A stretch of DNA of 43,294 nucleotides. Source: a virus. Positions 39,923 through 43,294 of this stretch are shown in pieces. The DNA lies in the IMG/VR virus record IMGVR_UViG_3300020177_000015, positions 1-43,294 of that record; one strand, given 5' to 3'. Position 1 is the stretch's first letter, and every line of letters starts with the position of its first letter. The notes under the pieces are model-generated. The model was not told the DNA's origin. It was given only the letters and a program-made list of their open reading frames with translations, and ran no database searches. The translations under genes and the position numbers were made by a program.

Positions 39923-42900
39923 ATGGCAGCAGTAACCTTAAAAGACTTGATGAGCCCTCTATCTAAGATAGAGGCTTATTCAAAAGAAACCAGCGAAAGC
40001 GTTAAAAGAATTGAAGATTTTATCGTTAAGGGTATGGGTTCAACGGGTAGTGCTGATGCCACATCTGCTGCTATACTTTCGGTCTCACAACAACAGTTAT
40101 CAGTATTACAAAATATTAGATCACTAATAGGCCAACATCTTGGTGTGGCAATAATGCATGAAGAAGGTGCTAGATCATTTGCAGGTGATAGTATAAGACA
40201 AGCAATAAGAGATAGAATTTTAGGTAATAGAGATTCTAAAAACTTAGAAATACTTGCAAAAAACGCTAATAATAAAAGCACAGGTAGCGATAAGACTACT
40301 AATAAGAAGAGTAGTGGAAAGATTGATGGCAAAGCCGCTTCAGCATTAAAGGATTTAGGATACGGCGCTTTACTTACAGGTAAGGCGATGTTAGTGTGGA
40401 GTATTGTTCCTAAAAGAGCTGTTAATAAATTCCTGGATTTTGTAGTTAACTCATTTGAAAGATTTGAATCCTTCAATACAAAGAAAGTACAGAAAGGGAT
40501 TGATGCATTGGATTCTATGGGAGATGCTATTATAAAGTTTGCTGGAGGTTTGGCTTTAGCAACACCTCTTATCTTAATAGGTCTTGTAGGCTTACCTATT
40601 CTTATACCTACTCTGTTTATTATGGGCGGTGTCTTTTCTCTTCTTGGTAATAAAAAGTTTTCACAGAACATTAGAAAGGGTGCTAGATCTGTTGATAGAA
40701 TGGGTGATGCTATTCTTTCCTTTGGTATTGGAATGGCTGCATTTGCTCTTACTACATACTTTATCCTTAAACAGCCTGCAATTTTGCTAGGAATGGTTTT
40801 ATCATTAGTACTTATAGGTGGGGCTGTTGCTTTACTAGGTACCAAAGTAATGAGTAAAAAGGTAAGAAGAGGCTCTCTTAACTTACTTATTATGGGGGCA
40901 GCCGTAGGTGTCTTTGGTATAGGGTATGGAATTTTTGCTGCCGCATTTCCTAAGAATGTAGGTTTTAAAGATGTTTTAATACAAGCTGCTGCTATAGCAG
41001 GTATAGGAATTGCTACTGCAATAGTAGGAAAATTTGGATTAACTAATATTGCATTAGGTGCATTATCATTAGCTCTTAACGGATTAGGATTGCTTGTATT
41101 TAACATGGGTTATGTTCCTTTTGCCGATGCAACTAAAGGAATGTCATTAGCAGATGTTGGAATACAAAGTGGTGTCCTATTAGCGGTAGGTGGTATAATG
41201 GCATTAGCAGGTCTTGCTGTTACGGCATCCGCTGGTGCTATATTATTAGGACCTGCTCTTTATGCTGCTGCTGGATGGTCATTAACATTATTAGCACCAG
41301 GACTTGAGGCAATGAAGGATTTAGAATATTCTGAACAAGACTCTAAAGATCTCGCTACTACATTAGGTGCCGTTGCAATGGCATTCTCTGGTGTTGATCC
41401 TGAAGCTGGGGCTTTTGGAATGTTAAAAGGTTTATTTACTAGGGTAGTACAGAGTGGCGGTGGATTAGCTGCAGCTAAAATGTATGCTGCTGCTGGTTCC
41501 GCATTACAAGAATTATCAAAAGGCTTAACTGATTTTAAAGCAGTCGGTTTTACAGAAGATGATTCAAAAGAATTAGCAATAGCATTAGGATCTGTTAGTG
41601 GAGCATTTGCCCAAGCTGGCGGAGAACCTGCTAGCCCAGGTGGATTGTTTGGTGCAGTATTTGGAAATACATTTAGTCCTAATGCTACTGAACGTGGTAT
41701 TGATTCAGTAATGGATTCAGGTAAGGCTCTAATGGAAATAACAAAAGGGCTTGCTTCATTCTTAGATCTTAAAAAGAAATACAAATTAGACGGTGATGCA
41801 TTTAAAGAAGGCGGTTATCTTAACACTGCTATAACTGAAACTCTAGGTTTCCTAAACTCTGCTTTTGCCGCAATCGGTACTAATGAAACGTCAGATTCTT
41901 GGGGAATATTTAGCTGGGACGAGAACAGTGTTGAAAAAGGTATTGATGCAGTTAAAGGATCAGGTAAAGCACTAAAAGACATAACAGAAGGTCTTAAAGG
42001 ATTTTTAGATCTTAAGAACAATTACGGGCTAACTTCTGAATCATTCATGGAAGGTGGGTTCTTATACACAGCCGTTACAGATTCATTAGGTTTTATTAGT
42101 AAGGCTTTTGCTACTATAGGTGGAGAAGAAACTGAAGATTCATGGGGTCCATTTAGATGGGATGAGAATAAGGTAGAAAAAGGTATTGACGCAGTAAGCG
42201 GTGCAGGTAAAGAATTAACTAATATTGCAGAAGGTCTTTCTAAGTTCCAGGAATTAGTTAAAGCAAAAGTTGATTTTAGTAAAGGTGGCGCATTAGAACA
42301 AGCCGTTACAAATTCATTAACTTTTGTTGGTGATGCCTTTGCCGTAATTGGTGGTAAGGAAGAAGAAGACGGATGGTTTATATTTAGTTGGGATGAAAAC
42401 CTTGTTGAAAAAGGTGTTGATGCAGTTCAGGGTGCAGGAGAAGAACTTATGAACATTGCAACAGGATTAGAGACATTCCAAAAACTAATAGATCAAAAGG
42501 TAGATTGGGATAAGTTAAAAACATCAATTGTAAATTCAGTAACCTTTGTAGGAGATGCATTTTCTGCTGTTGGTGGAATGAAAGAAACTGATAGTAGTTT
42601 CTTTGGTTTAATAACATGGGATGAGAATTTAGTAGCGGAAGGGATAGATGCCGTTAAGGGTGCTGGGGAAGAATTAATAAACATTGCAAAAGGTATTGAG
42701 GCTTTTGCAGGTATAAAGAATCCAGCTAAAGTTGCAAAAAGTATATCTTCAATATTTAATAATATTGCAGATACATTCCAAAATCTTTATAACCCTGAAG
42801 ACACAAGATCAAGAATGAGTCATTTTAGAGTTTGGATAACTAATTTGACTGATGCAGCCAAAGACAATTCATTGGCAAAGGCTGCTGATGATATGCAAGA

Positions 42901-43222
42901 ACTTGTAAATGCTATTAATTCTACAGATATTTACAAAGCTGAAGCTTTAGGAAACTTATTTAAGGGTGCAGGTGAACTAAGTAGAAATCGTCGTGCATAC
43001 AACGATTTATATAGAGCGGTTGAAGACATACGAGATCTCTTGGCAGAATCTGGCGGTGGCGGCGAAGGTGTACCTGGCGGTGGTGGCGAAGGAACTCCTC
43101 CAAAAGATTCTGGAAATTCTGCTGCATTCTCAAAACTTAATAGCACACTTAGCAGACTTAATTCTACGATGAGTTCTCTACCTGCAGCTATTCAATCTAT
43201 TAAGATAGAAATTCCTGATTAA
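39923..43222 (+). CDS. Tail tape-measure-like protein (gp29 position)
   Basis: A 1099-residue protein. It begins with a coiled region (residues 1-120), then a Lys/Ser/Thr-rich linker and four to five hydrophobic stretches (about 205-460; LALATPLILIGLVGLPILIP, FALTTYFIL, LLIMGAAVGVFGIGYG, LAVGGIMALAGLAV), as in many tape-measure proteins. Residues 592 to about 930 are tandem repeats of about 76-81 residues, each with GI-DAV-x-GAGKEL, a WDEN motif and a FVGDAFA-IGG motif. A Gly/Glu-rich segment near 1053-1067 precedes a short helical C-terminus. Position after the gp26-like gene fits tape measure. If length rules apply (about 0.15 nm per residue), a tail of roughly 165 nm is implied. Confidence 0.72.
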   Translation: MAAVTLKDLMSPLSKIEAYSKETSESVKRIEDFIVKGMGSTGSADATSAAILSVSQQQLSVLQNIRSLIGQHLGVAIMHEEGARSFAGDSIRQAIRDRILGNRDSKNLEILAKNANNKSTGSDKTTNKKSSGKIDGKAASALKDLGYGALLTGKAMLVWSIVPKRAVNKFLDFVVNSFERFESFNTKKVQKGIDALDSMGDAIIKFAGGLALATPLILIGLVGLPILIPTLFIMGGVFSLLGNKKFSQNIRKGARSVDRMGDAILSFGIGMAAFALTTYFILKQPAILLGMVLSLVLIGGAVALLGTKVMSKKVRRGSLNLLIMGAAVGVFGIGYGIFAAAFPKNVGFKDVLIQAAAIAGIGIATAIVGKFGLTNIALGALSLALNGLGLLVFNMGYVPFADATKGMSLADVGIQSGVLLAVGGIMALAGLAVTASAGAILLGPALYAAAGWSLTLLAPGLEAMKDLEYSEQDSKDLATTLGAVAMAFSGVDPEAGAFGMLKGLFTRVVQSGGGLAAAKMYAAAGSALQELSKGLTDFKAVGFTEDDSKELAIALGSVSGAFAQAGGEPASPGGLFGAVFGNTFSPNATERGIDSVMDSGKALMEITKGLASFLDLKKKYKLDGDAFKEGGYLNTAITETLGFLNSAFAAIGTNETSDSWGIFSWDENSVEKGIDAVKGSGKALKDITEGLKGFLDLKNNYGLTSESFMEGGFLYTAVTDSLGFISKAFATIGGEETEDSWGPFRWDENKVEKGIDAVSGAGKELTNIAEGLSKFQELVKAKVDFSKGGALEQAVTNSLTFVGDAFAVIGGKEEEDGWFIFSWDENLVEKGVDAVQGAGEELMNIATGLETFQKLIDQKVDWDKLKTSIVNSVTFVGDAFSAVGGMKETDSSFFGLITWDENLVAEGIDAVKGAGEELINIAKGIEAFAGIKNPAKVAKSISSIFNNIADTFQNLYNPEDTRSRMSHFRVWITNLTDAAKDNSLAKAADDMQELVNAINSTDIYKAEALGNLFKGAGELSRNRRAYNDLYRAVEDIRDLLAESGGGGEGVPGGGGEGTPPKDSGNSAAFSKLNSTLSRLNSTMSSLPAAIQSIKIEIPD
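41696..42720 (+). repeat. Five tandem coding repeats in the tape-measure gene
   Basis: Repeat starts, marked by GI-D-[AS]-V or GV-DAV, are at 41696, 41939, 42182, 42413 and 42641, spaced 243, 243, 231 and 228 bases. Shared motifs per unit are GAG-[KE]-E-L, FxxAF-x-[AI]-[GVI]-GG and W-DEN. More degenerate copies can be traced upstream to about 41310 (DDSKELAIALGSVSGAFA). Confidence 0.88.
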
Positions 43223-43248
43223 ATCTTAAAACTAAGTCAATACTCTAC

Positions 43249-43256
43249 TATATAAA
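43249..43256 (+). promoter_or_regulatory. Late-type promoter box TATATAAA
   Basis: TATATAAA lies 31 bases before the ATG of the next gene at 43288. Confidence 0.55.
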
Positions 43257-43287
43257 ATTAACAGAGAGTTAACGAAAATAGTATATT

Positions 43288-43294
43288 ATGGCTA
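43288..43294 (+). CDS. Start of the next gene (partial)
   Basis: ATG-GCT-A at the window end follows a late-type box and an A-rich leader (GAAAATAGTATATT). Only two complete codons (Met-Ala) are visible, so no function can be given. Confidence 0.4.

Noticed and set aside
39976-41106. A 376-codon open frame on the reverse strand
   Set aside because: It lies entirely antisense to the tape-measure gene; its Pro/Ala/Ile-rich product is what reading the complement of that gene gives, and it has no leader or motif of its own.
1-43294. tRNA genes, CRISPR arrays or integrase/attachment sites
   Set aside because: No intergenic gap is large enough for a tRNA cluster with cloverleaf features, no regularly spaced repeats are seen outside coding repeats, and no recombinase of the integrase type is encoded.

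Overview
This window is part of the genome of a large, AT-rich, tailed dsDNA bacteriophage of the T4-like myovirus superfamily. T4-type replication, recombination, late-transcription, head, packaging and contractile-tail genes are packed together. All genes but one are on the + strand, with one-base (TAATG) or short overlaps. I see no tRNA, rRNA, CRISPR array, insertion sequence or attachment site, and no gene-free stretch longer than 300 bases. Start codons are preceded by A-rich leaders rather than a well-spaced Shine-Dalgarno sequence. This fits a Bacteroidota host, but that is an inference.

Layout. 1-2.7 kb: a C5-cytosine methyltransferase-like gene, a GT-A type glycosyltransferase and a cyclophilin. 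2.8-12.9 kb: replication and recombination genes. These are a sliding clamp (gp45-like), a C-terminal-only family B DNA polymerase (gp43 fragment), two GT-B glycosyltransferases, UvsX, a small gene, replicative helicase (gp41), an unknown gene, and the gp47/gp46 (Mre11/Rad50-type) nuclease. 12.9-15.8 kb: a probable tail sheath stabiliser (gp15-like) and a 625-residue unknown protein. 15.9-24.3 kb: late sigma factor (gp55-like), head-completion nuclease (gp4), an unknown virion-type protein, portal (gp20), a prohead protease fused to a long repeat-containing scaffold-like region (gp21-like), major capsid protein (gp23), a Lys/Ala/Pro-rich protein and a zinc-ribbon protein. 24.3-25.1 kb: one reverse-strand gene of the DUF115/sialyltransferase-like type. 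25.1-29.6 kb: clamp loader (gp44), a 53-residue ORF, RNase H/5' exonuclease, two unknowns, a small SAM-binding protein and a duplicated membrane protein. 29.6-43.2 kb: a large structural protein, small terminase (gp16), a GroES-like co-chaperonin, large terminase (gp17), a very large tail sheath (gp18), tail tube (gp19), a GIY-YIG-like endonuclease, a gp26-like hub protein with an overlapping +1-frame ORF, and a repeat-rich tape-measure-like protein. The next gene starts at the window end.

How the parts work together. The clamp, clamp loader, polymerase, helicase, UvsX, RNase H and gp46/47 form a T4-style replisome and recombination machine. The gp55-like factor probably directs transcription from the repeated TATATAAA boxes in front of head and tail genes, which resemble the T4 late box TATAAATA. 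Rho-independent terminators follow the clamp gene, the 625-residue gene, the capsid gene and the tube gene. [LIV]NE[SA] sites in the protease-scaffold, the capsid protein and the Pro-rich protein match the T4 prohead protease consensus and suggest a common maturation step.

Most notable points: the split polymerase; a methyltransferase and glycosyltransferase set that may hypermodify DNA, some of it at the T4 beta-gt map position; a C-terminal tail motif shared by several DNA-transaction proteins; the protease-scaffold fusion with nine in-register 14-residue repeats and an in-frame internal start; and a CUU-UAA site at the end of the gp26-like gene that looks like a programmed +1 frameshift ahead of the tape measure gene.
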